DNA from: Massilia sp. HP4
Lineage (GTDB): Bacteria; Pseudomonadota; Gammaproteobacteria; Burkholderiales; Burkholderiaceae_D
Length of the DNA stretch: 64,000 nucleotides
NCBI RefSeq assembly: GCF_005222695.1
Contig: NZ_STGG01000064.1
Location: 213,185-277,184, forward strand
Direction of reading: 5' to 3'
The translations under genes and the position numbers were made by a program. Numbering within the stretch: position 1 is the first letter of the stretch; each line of letters begins with the position of its first letter. This document shows, piece after piece, positions 25,547 through 34,738 of this stretch. Below the pieces are notes generated by a model. That model saw only the letters and a list, made by a program, of their open reading frames with translations. It ran no database searches and was not told where the DNA came from.

Positions 25547-27505
25547 TCAGAAGTCGTAGCGCAGCGACAGCTTGAGCTGGCGGCCGGCGCTCGGATAGAT
25601 GCCGGCGCGGCAGCTGAAAGCCTGGCTGAAGTACTGGCGGTCGGCCAGGTTCAGGCCCGAGATCGCCGCTTCCCACGGACCGAAGCGGCGCGCATAGCGG
25701 GCGTCGACCGTGGTGAACGACGGCATGCGGGTGCTGCAGCTATTGGTGAAATCGTCGCCATAGCGCTGGCTGTCGACCCACTGGGCGCCGATGTCGGCGG
25801 TCTGGCCGTCGCCCGGCGTCCAGGCCAGGCGCGCGGTGACGACGTGCTTCGGCACCAGCACCATGTCGCGGCCGGCGTTCGGGCCGTCGCGGAACTCGGC
25901 CTGCACGTATTGCCACGAGCCGGTAAGGCGCCAGGCGTCGGCCAGGACCGCTTGCCCTTCCACTTCCACGCCCTGGCGGCGGGTCGGGTCGAGATTGGTG
26001 TTGGCGCCAAAGCCGATGGTCGGATCGTAATAGATCTCATTGGTCAGGCGGTGGCGGAACACACGCGCGGTCGCCTTCCTCGCTTCATTGCCGGCGGCCA
26101 CGCCCAGCTCCAGGTCGCGCGAAGTCTGCGGCTCCAGCACGTCCAGCGTCGAGCGGAAACTGTTTTCATCGATATTGGCGATGCGGTAGCTGCGGCCGGC
26201 CTTGGCGAACACGGTCACCAGCGGCACCACGTCGATGCTGCCTTCGACGGTCCAGGCATTGAGCGACTGCTTGCGGTGCTCGCCCACGACCGGCGGGAAT
26301 GCGAGTGGGTCGCTGTAGTCCTTTTCGAAGCGTTCGTGGCGGCCACCGAGCGCCAGGCGGGCGTTATGCGGGGCATTCCAGCGCAGCTCGTCGCGCAGGT
26401 AGAAGGCTTTCGAGTCCTGGCGCGCGGCGCCGGCCGAGAAGCTGGAGGTGACGTCGCGTTCCCAGCGCATCAGGTCGATGCCGGTCACGAATTCGTTGCG
26501 CTTGTCGCCGAAATCGTGGGTGTGGCGCAGGCGCGGCGAGAACTGGGTCTGCTCGGCTTCGTAGCGTGAGGCCGAGGTGCCCCAGTCCGACACATAGGTC
26601 GCGCTGACGTCGCGCTCGCGGTGCGACAGCTCGGCGGCCAGCTCGAGCGCGCCGACGCGGTGTTCGATGAAGGCGGTCACGCGGTCGGTGTCGAGCGAGC
26701 CGAAGTCGTTCGGCGTATTGCTCCGGGTCGGCACCGACAGGAATTCCGCTTCCGTCAAGGAGCCTGGCAGGCGCGAGTCGGAACGCGAGGTTTCGAAACG
26801 CAGGCCGGCGCGGCCGTTGGGCGCGTAGGCGTACTGCAGGCCGCCACTGAAGCTGGTTTGCTCGTACTTGTTGTTGTCGCGGTAGTTATCGGTGCGGCGG
26901 TCGCTTACCGCGGCGTCGAACGACCATGGCCCGGCGCCGTGCGCGATCGACGCGCGCAGGTCGAGGTGGTCGAAACGGCCGCCTTCGATAAAGAGGGAGC
27001 CGTGGGTCCCCGCGCCCGTGCCGCGGCGGGTAACGATATTGACCACGCCGCCGGTCGCGCCATCGCCATACAGCACGCTGCTGCCACCGCGCGTGATCTC
27101 GATGCGCTCGACGGTGTCGACGGGAATGGTCGACAGCACGGTATGGGCCAGCTCGTTCTCGTTCAGGCGCACGCCGTCGACCAGCACCACCGTGTTCTGG
27201 GCGCTATTGGTGCCAAAGCCGCGCAGGTCGAGGCCGAAGTCGGGCGAGCCGTCCAGGCTCTGGCGGCCGAACACGCCGCCGATCTTGCGGATCGCGGCAT
27301 TCACGTCGCCAGCGCCGGCACTGCGGATCTGCTCGGCGGTGATGACGGTGGCGCCGATCGGCGTGGCCTGGGCCGGGAAGCGCGGGCCGGTGATGACGAT
27401 CGACGGCAGGGTGTCCTGGGCGGCGACATGGGGAGCGATGGCGGAAAGGGCGAAGGCGCAGGCCAATGCGAGTGGCGCGCGGCGCGGTGCGGCAGCAAGA
27501 ATCAT
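25547..27505 (-). CDS. btuB: TonB-dependent cobalamin receptor
   Basis: It is a TonB-dependent outer-membrane barrel. From the ATG at 27505 it has 652 residues: signal peptide, plug domain (PSIVITGPRFP near the N-terminus as possible TonB box; IRKIGGVFGRQSLDGSPDFG; RIEITRGGSSVLYGDGATGG), then a barrel ending in LKLSLRYDF with the terminal Phe. An in-frame start at 27619 lies inside the riboswitch and is rejected. A cobalamin riboswitch in the leader and the coupled btuF make B12 the likely ligand. Confidence 0.93.
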   Translation of the reverse strand: MILAAAPRRAPLALACAFALSAIAPHVAAQDTLPSIVITGPRFPAQATPIGATVITAEQIRSAGAGDVNAAIRKIGGVFGRQSLDGSPDFGLDLRGFGTNSAQNTVVLVDGVRLNENELAHTVLSTIPVDTVERIEITRGGSSVLYGDGATGGVVNIVTRRGTGAGTHGSLFIEGGRFDHLDLRASIAHGAGPWSFDAAVSDRRTDNYRDNNKYEQTSFSGGLQYAYAPNGRAGLRFETSRSDSRLPGSLTEAEFLSVPTRSNTPNDFGSLDTDRVTAFIEHRVGALELAAELSHRERDVSATYVSDWGTSASRYEAEQTQFSPRLRHTHDFGDKRNEFVTGIDLMRWERDVTSSFSAGAARQDSKAFYLRDELRWNAPHNARLALGGRHERFEKDYSDPLAFPPVVGEHRKQSLNAWTVEGSIDVVPLVTVFAKAGRSYRIANIDENSFRSTLDVLEPQTSRDLELGVAAGNEARKATARVFRHRLTNEIYYDPTIGFGANTNLDPTRRQGVEVEGQAVLADAWRLTGSWQYVQAEFRDGPNAGRDMVLVPKHVVTARLAWTPGDGQTADIGAQWVDSQRYGDDFTNSCSTRMPSFTTVDARYARRFGPWEAAISGLNLADRQYFSQAFSCRAGIYPSAGRQLKLSLRYDF

Positions 27506-27562
27506 GATGAATGTGGTCTCGGTAAAAGGCACCGGCCTGCGTCCCCGCAGACCGGAGTCAAC

Positions 27563-27585
27563 GGAAGCGCGTTCGACGCGCTTCC
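27563..27585 (-). promoter_or_regulatory. Hairpin in the riboswitch expression platform
   Basis: A 9-bp stem (GGAAGCGCG / CGCGCTTCC) with a 5-nt loop lies between the aptamer and the btuB ATG. There is no T run, so it is not an intrinsic terminator, and control may be translational. Confidence 0.5.
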
Positions 27586-27593
27586 ACCTGCTT

Positions 27594-27787
27594 TGGCCGG
27601 TATCCGGGCTGGCAAGCATGACGGCCTCACCTTCCTGCGCGTCATGCGCAGTGGTTGTCGAGACCGCCTGCCGCCCTGCTTGGATGCAGGCGCGGCGCTT
27701 GTTGACCGTTGCGGGGGCAGCACACCTCCATGGCGGCGCGTGGCGCGGCCATGTCGTGTTTCCCGTTTAACTTCGCGCACCTGGACG
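27594..27787 (-). promoter_or_regulatory. Cobalamin riboswitch
   Basis: Read on the minus strand the leader has GGTGC, AAACGGGAAACA, then the B12 box GCTGCCCCCGCAACGGT (27705-27721) and a closing CCCGGATACCGGCC. These conserved blocks appear in the expected order upstream of btuB. Adenosylcobalamin binding would turn off btuB-btuF when B12 is plentiful. Boundaries are approximate. Confidence 0.9.
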
Positions 27788-27901
27788 CGCGCGAGAGCAC
27801 CAAAACGGGGCGATTATACATCGACAACTGTCGTTCCGGCCCGGCGCCGGCAAGCTGCCGCCGCTTGGGCTACCATGGTCGCTTTCAAAGCAGGAGCGGC
27901 C

Positions 27902-28717
27902 ATGGCGCGTCTACCCACTTATTTCGTTTCGCACGGCGGCGGCCCCTGGCCCTGGATGCGCGAGCAGTACGGCCCTGCCTACGACCAGCTGGCCGCGTCG
28001 CTGGCGGCGATGCGGGTCGAGGCCGGCAACACGGTGCGGGCGGTGCTGGTCGTGACCGCCCACTGGGAGGCGCCGCAATTCATGGTGTCGTCCGGCGCCG
28101 CCCCGGGCATGATCTACGACTATGGCGGCTTCCCGCCGCACACCTATCAGATCACCTACCCGGCCCCGGGCGAACCGGCGCTGGCGCAGCGCGTGGCTGG
28201 CCTCCTCGATGCCGCGGGCTTCCCGACCGGGCTCGATGCCGAACGCGGCTTCGACCACGGCACGTTCTCGATGCTGTATCCGGTCTACCCGGAAGCGCGC
28301 ATGCCGGTGGTGCAGCTGTCGCTCCGGCGCGACCTGGATCCGGCCACCCACCTGGCCGCCGGCCGCGCGCTGGCGCCGCTGCGCGACGAGGGCATTTTGA
28401 TCATCGGCAGCGGGCTGTCGTACCACAACCTGCGCCAGTTCGGGCCGAACGGGCGCGAGGCCTCACGGGACTTCGATGGGTGGTTGCAGCACACGCTGCT
28501 CGAGCGCGATCCCGCGCAACGCGAGCAGGAACTGCTGCGCTGGGACACGGCGCCGCAAGCACGGGCGGCGCATCCGCGCGAGGAACACCTGATTCCGTTG
28601 ATGGTGGCGCTGGGGGCGGCCGAGCAGGAAGCGGCCGCCTGCGTGTATCACGAAGACGCGTTCATGGGCAATTTGACGGTGTCGAGTTTCAGGTTCGGGC
28701 CACCGCCGTCGGCGTGA
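27902..28717 (+). CDS. Class III extradiol dioxygenase-like protein (DODA/YgiD type)
   Basis: The protein has 271 residues starting at the ATG at 27902 (AGGAG upstream). Conserved family metal-site His residues are seen: SHGGGPWPWM, VVTAHWEAPQF, FDHGTFSMLYPVYP and SGLSYHNLRQFG. The family includes plant DOPA 4,5-dioxygenase and bacterial YgiD; substrate is not evident. It is convergent with rbgA and the stops abut with no intergenic base. There is no operon partner. A regulator or ring-cleavage partner is not nearby. Confidence 0.9.
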   Translation: MARLPTYFVSHGGGPWPWMREQYGPAYDQLAASLAAMRVEAGNTVRAVLVVTAHWEAPQFMVSSGAAPGMIYDYGGFPPHTYQITYPAPGEPALAQRVAGLLDAAGFPTGLDAERGFDHGTFSMLYPVYPEARMPVVQLSLRRDLDPATHLAAGRALAPLRDEGILIIGSGLSYHNLRQFGPNGREASRDFDGWLQHTLLERDPAQREQELLRWDTAPQARAAHPREEHLIPLMVALGAAEQEAAACVYHEDAFMGNLTVSSFRFGPPPSA

Positions 28718-29665
28718 TCAGGTCCCGCGCTTGCCGCGCGCCGCTTCTTCCAGCCTGGCCGCCGCCTTCTCGGCCGCGATACGGGCCTTCTCGGCCACCT
28801 CGGCCGCATGCAGGGCCAGGCTGGCCGCGCGCGATTCGGGCGTCTCGAGGCTGATGCGGCCCAGCGCGCCCTGGCGGTAATCCTGCAGCAGCGTGTGCGC
28901 CGCCTTCTCGTAATCGAAATCGCCACCACGTACGCGGAAGCCCCGGCGCTGGGCCACGCCCTCGATCACCGCCACGCCGTCCATGCCGTCGGTCGCAAAG
29001 CCGTAGCGCGCCGTGAGCAGTTGCGGGTAGCGCTGCAGCAGCAGCTCGCCCAGGTATTCGGCCACTTCTTCCTCGACCAGCGCATTGGTGCCGATCGCGT
29101 GGCTGGCGGCCAGCATCAGGCCGTCACTGGCCATGGCGATCTTCGGCCACAGCATGCCCGGCGTGTCGACCAGCACCACGTTCTTGTTCAGGTACAGGCG
29201 CTGCTGGGTCTTGGTCACGGCCGGCTCGTCGCCCACCTTGGCCACGCGCTTTTTCAAGAGCGCGTTCATCAGCGTCGACTTGCCTACATTGGGAATTCCC
29301 ATGATCATGATCCGCAGCGGCTTGGTCGGCACGCCGCGGTGCGGCGCCAGCGACAGCGCCAGGTCGGGGATGCGCGCGACGTCGGCTGGCTTCTTGGTGG
29401 TCATCGGATAGGCGGTCACGCCGTCCTGGGCATCGTAATAGGCTTTCCAGGCGGCGGTCGCACCGGGGTCGGCCAGGTCGATCTTGTTCAAGACCTTCAG
29501 GCAGGGGCGCTGGCGAAACTTGCGCAGCTCTTCCACCAGCGGGTTGCAGCTCGCCTCGGGCAGGCGCGCATCGAGGACCTCGATCACCAGATCGATGTTT
29601 TCCATCTGCTCGGCCGCTTCCCGCTTGGCCGCGTTCATGTGGCCTGGGAACCATTGTATCGACAT
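28718..29665 (-). CDS. ylqF: Ribosome biogenesis GTPase (YlqF/RbgA family)
   Basis: The protein has 315 residues. GTPase motifs are circularly permuted, as in this family: G4 NKIDLAD first, then G1 GIPNVGKSTLMN and G3 DTPGMLWP. N-terminal MSIQWFPGHMNAA is the family signature. RbgA assists late 50S assembly. The C-terminus is a Lys/Arg/Ala-rich helix. It stands alone; the 5' side has a 175-base intergenic region. Confidence 0.95.
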   Translation of the reverse strand: MSIQWFPGHMNAAKREAAEQMENIDLVIEVLDARLPEASCNPLVEELRKFRQRPCLKVLNKIDLADPGATAAWKAYYDAQDGVTAYPMTTKKPADVARIPDLALSLAPHRGVPTKPLRIMIMGIPNVGKSTLMNALLKKRVAKVGDEPAVTKTQQRLYLNKNVVLVDTPGMLWPKIAMASDGLMLAASHAIGTNALVEEEVAEYLGELLLQRYPQLLTARYGFATDGMDGVAVIEGVAQRRGFRVRGGDFDYEKAAHTLLQDYRQGALGRISLETPESRAASLALHAAEVAEKARIAAEKAAARLEEAARGKRGT

Positions 29666-30225
29666 ACTATTGCTCTCTTAATCTTTCGTCCAAGGCGGTA
29701 TTCTACGCTGAGCGCCGATGCAAACGGTGCGGCGCTGCCACAAGCACCCTTTCTATCTCGCGCTCAGTTGAGCTATTGCAACACTGGTGACATATTCTGG
29801 GCGCACACTGTCCTCTTGCCTGCACAAGACGGAGCTGGGAATGCGCGCACGGGAAAAACTGAAACGGTCGCTGGCACGCTGGTATGGCGTGCTGATGCTG
29901 TGCTGCGCCATCGTGGCGTCGGCGCTGGTCGAGCAGTTGCCGTTGTTGCCTTATTGATCCGCAGTCGAGTTCCTAACTGCCCGCGGCGCCCGATGCCTCC
30001 CGCACCCACTTGATTGGTTGCGGAGGTGAAGCCCGCTGTTCACGGCCGGAGCAGGCGCAGACGGCGGAGCTGTCCTCGTCATCCGTAGTGCAGGGGCTGC
30101 TGAAGTTCGATGTGCTGCTGCATAGCGGCGATGAGTGCGTCGCTACAGAGTTTCATACGAATACTCGGTTGATTCTTATTGACCTATGTCGTGATCACTG
30201 CTCATGGGTCGACGACAATCGAAAC
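29666..30225. other. Intergenic region up to the TnpB gene, with the left end of the element
   Basis: A 38-codon ORF at 29841 is the only plausible gene. The stretch 29958-30225 should hold the left end of the TnpB element; TTGAT occurs at two places (near 30011 and 30171) and could be the target-adjacent motif, but I cannot fix the boundary. Confidence 0.5.
29841..29957 (+). CDS. Possible 38-residue membrane peptide
   Basis: The ORF has GGAG six bases before ATG. Its peptide has a basic start (MRAREKLKRSLARWYG) followed by one hydrophobic segment (VLMLCCAIVASALVEQL). The composition fits a small inner-membrane protein. No family is recognised, and the gene is unproven. Confidence 0.4.
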   Translation: MRAREKLKRSLARWYGVLMLCCAIVASALVEQLPLLPY

Positions 30226-31467
30226 ATGCTACGTCTACAGGCCTATAAGTACGAACTGAGGCCCAATGGCGAGCAGGCACGCGCCATGCGCCGCTACGCC
30301 GGAGCGTGCCGGTACGTCTACAACAAGGCGCTGGCGCTGCAAAAGGAAAATCGCGACGCTGGAAATAGATTCATCGGATACGTCGCCATGGCGAAGCACT
30401 TGACCAGTTGGCGCAATAGTGCTGAAACGCCTTGGCTAAAAGACGCGCCTTGCCACCCATTGCAACAGGCCTTGAGAAACCTGGACAAGGCATACAAGAA
30501 TTTCTTCGAGAAACAGGCCGACTTCCCCTGCTTCAAACGCAAAGGCAGTAGCGAGAGCTTCCGCTACCCTGATCCGAAGCAGATCAAGCTCGACCAGGCC
30601 AACAACCGCATCTGTTTGCCCAAGCTCGGCTGGCTACGCTATCGCAATAGTCGTGAGGTATTGGGCGAAGTGCGCAACGTCACCGTCAGCCAGTCAGATG
30701 GAAAGTGGTTCGCGTCGATTCAGACGCGACGCGAAGTCGAACAACCCCTTCCCACTGCAACGACAGCCATCGGCATCGATGCCGGTATCACCCGGTTCGC
30801 TACGATGAGCGACGGCGATTTCGTCGTCCCATTAAACAGCTTCAAGAAACACCAACCGCGCCTGGCACGCTATCAGCGCAGCATGAGCCGCAAGGTCAAA
30901 TTCAGCAACAACTGGAAGAAGGCGAAAGCCCGCGTCCAGAAGATTCATACCGACGTCGCTAACGCGCGAAAAAACTTTCTGCATAAAACTACAACGACGA
31001 TCAGCAAAAACCACGCGCTCGTCTGTATTGAGGACTTACAAGTGCGGAATATGTCCGGGTCTGCCAAGGGCACGGTCGAACAACCAGGAAAGAAGGTCAA
31101 CCAGAAAAGCGCTCTGAACCGCGCCATTCTCGATCAGGGATGGGGCGAATTCCGGCGCCAGCTTGACTACAAGATGGCGTGGTGTGGCGGCGTGTTGCTG
31201 GCTGTGCCGCCCCATCATACCAGCCAGACTTGCCCGTGCTGCGGTCACATCTCGAAAGACAATCGGCAGACTCAGGCCTCATTCCTGTGCGTCGACTGTG
31301 GCTACGAAAACCACGCCGACGTAGTCGGTGCGATCAACATTTTAGCGCGAGGGCATCGCGTCATAGCCTGTGGAGAGCCGGTGCAGCAAGGCCGCTCGCT
31401 GAAGCAGGAACCCACCGAAGCGACCCGCAGAAGAGCGCACGGCGCCGTAGGGATTCCTGTCCTTTAG
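30226..31467 (+). CDS. tnpB: TnpB RNA-guided nuclease (IS605 OrfB family)
   Basis: From the ATG at 30226 the protein has 413 residues. It starts with the helix-turn-helix-like region (MLRLQAYKYELRPNGEQARA) and a basic middle. The RuvC-like site is intact: Asp in IGIDAGITRFATM, Glu in VCIEDLQVRNMS and Asp in NHADVVGAINIL. The zinc ribbon is CPCCGH...CVDCGY. TnpB cuts DNA next to a short target-adjacent motif under guidance of an omega RNA from the element's right end, which maintains the transposon. An in-frame upstream extension (from 30010) is unlikely to be translated. Lower GC than its neighbours supports transfer. Confidence 0.92.
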   Translation: MLRLQAYKYELRPNGEQARAMRRYAGACRYVYNKALALQKENRDAGNRFIGYVAMAKHLTSWRNSAETPWLKDAPCHPLQQALRNLDKAYKNFFEKQADFPCFKRKGSSESFRYPDPKQIKLDQANNRICLPKLGWLRYRNSREVLGEVRNVTVSQSDGKWFASIQTRREVEQPLPTATTAIGIDAGITRFATMSDGDFVVPLNSFKKHQPRLARYQRSMSRKVKFSNNWKKAKARVQKIHTDVANARKNFLHKTTTTISKNHALVCIEDLQVRNMSGSAKGTVEQPGKKVNQKSALNRAILDQGWGEFRRQLDYKMAWCGGVLLAVPPHHTSQTCPCCGHISKDNRQTQASFLCVDCGYENHADVVGAINILARGHRVIACGEPVQQGRSLKQEPTEATRRRAHGAVGIPVL

Positions 31468-31484
31468 GGCGGGGAGGATGTCAA
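30226..31484 (+). mobile_element. IS200/IS605-family element carrying only tnpB
   Basis: The right boundary is fixed at 31484 because the broken gene on its right continues in frame from 31485. The end carries the usual right-end hairpin region (CCTGTCC ttta GGGCGGGG, then AGGATGTCAA). No tnpA is present, as in the IS1341 group, so movement needs a TnpA elsewhere. The left end is upstream of the start given here and could not be placed. Confidence 0.8.
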
Positions 31485-31500
31485 CCAGAGCGTGTAGTTG
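31300..31500 (+). ncRNA. Candidate omega RNA (reRNA) with guide
   Basis: In TnpB elements a structured RNA overlaps the 3' end of tnpB and extends past the right end; the first 16-20 flank bases act as guide. Here scaffold would run from about 31300 to 31484 and the guide would start at 31485 (CCAGAGCGTGTAGTTGGC). Exact ends are inferred from the family. Confidence 0.55.
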
Positions 31501-31565
31501 GCGGCTTCGACTGCTCCTGCAGCCGAGAGCAGGCACAGCGCATAGAAGGTGTGTTTCTTGTTCAC
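31485..31565 (-). pseudogene. Truncated secreted-protein gene cut by the TnpB element
   Basis: From GTG at 31565 the frame reads VNKKHTFYALCLLSAAG, AVEA and ANYTLW, a clean signal peptide with a cleavage region before ANY. It then runs into element sequence (LTSSPP, stop). The remainder of the gene should be left of the element but is not recognisable there. The parent family is unknown. Confidence 0.65.
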
Positions 31566-31692
31566 GGTGGTCGACTCTACGCAGGCAGGGCAAGCAGCCG
31601 GGCATGCGTTCCTATTGGGAAGGTCACTTAGGTTGCCCCTTCCCGGAAAGTCGCTACCGCCAGTGGAAGTAACGACACGCTAAGGACAAGCT

Positions 31693-32625
31693 TTACTCGA
31701 GATCCGCCATCACCTTCAGGTGCGCCACCACGCTGCGCCCCAGCGCCGACAGGTCGTAGCCGCCTTCGAGGCAGCTCACGACGCGCCCGCCGGCGTACTC
31801 GCGGGCCACCGCCATGATCTGGCGCGTGATCCACGCATAGTCGGCTTCAACCAGGCCCATGCCGCCCATATCGTCGTCGCGGTGGCCGTCGAAGCCGGCC
31901 GAAATAAAGATCATCTGCGGCTTGAAGGCATGCAGCGCCGGCAGCCAGTGCTCGTGCACCAGCGCGCGCACCGCGTCGCCGTCGCAGCGCGCCGGTACCG
32001 GCAGGTTGACCCTGTTGGCCGTGACCGGCTCGGGGTCGCTGTACGGATAGAATGGATGCTGGAAGAAGCTGGCCATCAGCACGCGCGGCTCGTCGCGGAA
32101 GGCGTCGGCGGTGCCGTTGCCGTGGTGGACATCGAAATCGACGATGGCGACGCGTTCCAGCCCGTGCGCCTCGAGCGCATGGCGCGCCGCGATCGCGACG
32201 TTATTGAAGAAGCAGAACCCCATCGGCGTGGTCGGCGTGGCATGGTGGCCGGGCGGGCGTACCGAGCAGAAGGCGTTGGAGACGCTGCCCGCGATAACGT
32301 CGTCGGTGGCGGCCACCGCCGCACCGGCCGCGCGCAGCGCCGCCTGGTAGCTGTAATGACAGAGCGAGGTGTCGCCGTCGAGCGGATAATAGTCGCCGGG
32401 CGTGGCCGGCACGTTCTCGCGCACCAGCGCCAGCGCACCCTGCGTATGGTTACGCAAGACCTGTTCGACCTCGGCCAGCGGCGCGCTGCGCTGCTCGATC
32501 AGCCCGTCCAGCCGCGCCAGGATCAGCTGGTCGTCGATCGCCTGCAGGCGTGCCGGGGATTCGGGGTGCCAGCTGCCCATCTCGTGCCGCAGGCAGTCGG
32601 GGTGGCTGTAAATCGCTGTACTCAT
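31693..32625 (-). CDS. Histone deacetylase-superfamily enzyme (second copy)
   Basis: The protein has 310 residues when started at the ATG at 32625. It has all zinc amidohydrolase landmarks: HEMGSWHPESPARL, RPPGHHATPTTPMGFCFFNN, DFDVHHGNGT, SAGFDGHRDDD and LEGGYD. It resembles the acetoin-utilisation/HdaH type. It stands alone and is divergent from moxR. Compared with the copy at 8503 it is a related but distinct paralogue (for example PPGHH versus PCGHH). Substrate is unknown: protein acetyl-lysine and acetylpolyamines are possible. Confidence 0.93.
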   Translation of the reverse strand: MSTAIYSHPDCLRHEMGSWHPESPARLQAIDDQLILARLDGLIEQRSAPLAEVEQVLRNHTQGALALVRENVPATPGDYYPLDGDTSLCHYSYQAALRAAGAAVAATDDVIAGSVSNAFCSVRPPGHHATPTTPMGFCFFNNVAIAARHALEAHGLERVAIVDFDVHHGNGTADAFRDEPRVLMASFFQHPFYPYSDPEPVTANRVNLPVPARCDGDAVRALVHEHWLPALHAFKPQMIFISAGFDGHRDDDMGGMGLVEADYAWITRQIMAVAREYAGGRVVSCLEGGYDLSALGRSVVAHLKVMADLE

Positions 32626-32813
32626 GGTGCTGTCGTCTCCGCCAATGCTCATCCATTCACACCCCGCGCCGCCGTTCTCGCATAGAATCTTTGGGACGGC
32701 TCGACCTATCGGAGCATGAAGCTTGCCAATGGCGCTAATCTACCACGGCAGCCGCCCGCCCCGCTCGGCCGCCGCCAAAACGACAGACGCATCGACCAAC
32801 CCACGGGACATCC

Positions 32814-33733
<920 letters not shown>

Positions 33734-33734
<1 letters not shown>

Positions 33735-34738
33735 TGGCCGGGGGTCCGCGGGGACGGCTGCGCCGCGCGACCGGCGCCTGGCTGCCGCGCGCCGGCAAAC
33801 TCGACGCCGGCGAGGTGGTGCTCAGGCAGCGCCGCGTATTCATCCTGCCGACCAGGGCCGGCCTCGGCTTCGCCCTGCTGCTGATGGTGCTGCTGATCGG
33901 CTCGATCAATTACGCGCTGGGCCTGGGCTTCGGCCTGACCTTCCTGGCGCTGTCGTGCGCGCTGGTCGACATGGTTGCCACCTACCGCAACCTGGCGCAC
34001 CTGGCCCTGCAGCAGGGCCGGGCCGCGCCCGTGTTCGCCGGCCAGGAAGCCCAGTTCGAGCTGCTGGTGTTCAACCGCACGCGCCTGGCGCGCTACGCGA
34101 TCCGGGCCGACTTCGCCGAAGTGGCCGAACCACGCCACGTGGCCGACATCCTGCCCGGCACCCATGCGGTATTGACCTTGTCGGTGCCGAGCTTGCAGCG
34201 CGGCTGGCTGGCGCCGGCCCGGATCAAGCTGTCGACCCGGTTTCCGCTCGGCCTGTTCAACGCCTGGAGCTACTGGCGCCCGGCCATGCGCGTGCTGGTC
34301 TATCCGCGGCCCGAGGACGGCGCCCCGCCACTGCCGCTGGGCGGCGGCAGCGGCAGCAGCCTGCGTGCGTCCGGCCACGACGATTTCGCCGGCGTGCGCA
34401 ACTACCAGGCTGGCGATTCGCCGCGCCAGCTGGCCTGGCGCCAGATCGCCCGGCTCGATCCCAGCATCGGCGGCGCGCTGGTGTCCAAGCATTTCGAGGG
34501 TGGCGGCGGCGACGAGCTGGTGCTCGACTTCGACGCGATCCCGGCCACGCTCGACCTCGAGCTGCGCCTGTCGCGCATGACGCGCTGGGTGCTCGAGGCC
34601 GAGGGCCGCGCCCTGCCCTATGCCTTCCGCCTGGGCGCGCTGCGCTTCGACGCCGCCCTCGGCGCGGCCCACCAGGCCGCCTGCCTGCGCGCGCTGGCGC
34701 TGTACGGGACCGGCGGCGGCAGCGAGGACGCCGCATGA
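33734..34738 (+). CDS. DUF58 domain protein
   Basis: The protein has 334 residues. Two hydrophobic segments near the N-terminus (GLGFALLLMVLLIGSINYAL and FGLTFLALSCALVDM) anchor it; the DUF58 motif lies in the C-terminal half (RASGHDDFAGVRNYQAGDSP, then WRQIAR). DUF58 proteins are membrane-associated and found with MoxR; their biochemical role is not settled. Both ends overlap neighbouring genes, so translation is coupled. Confidence 0.9.
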
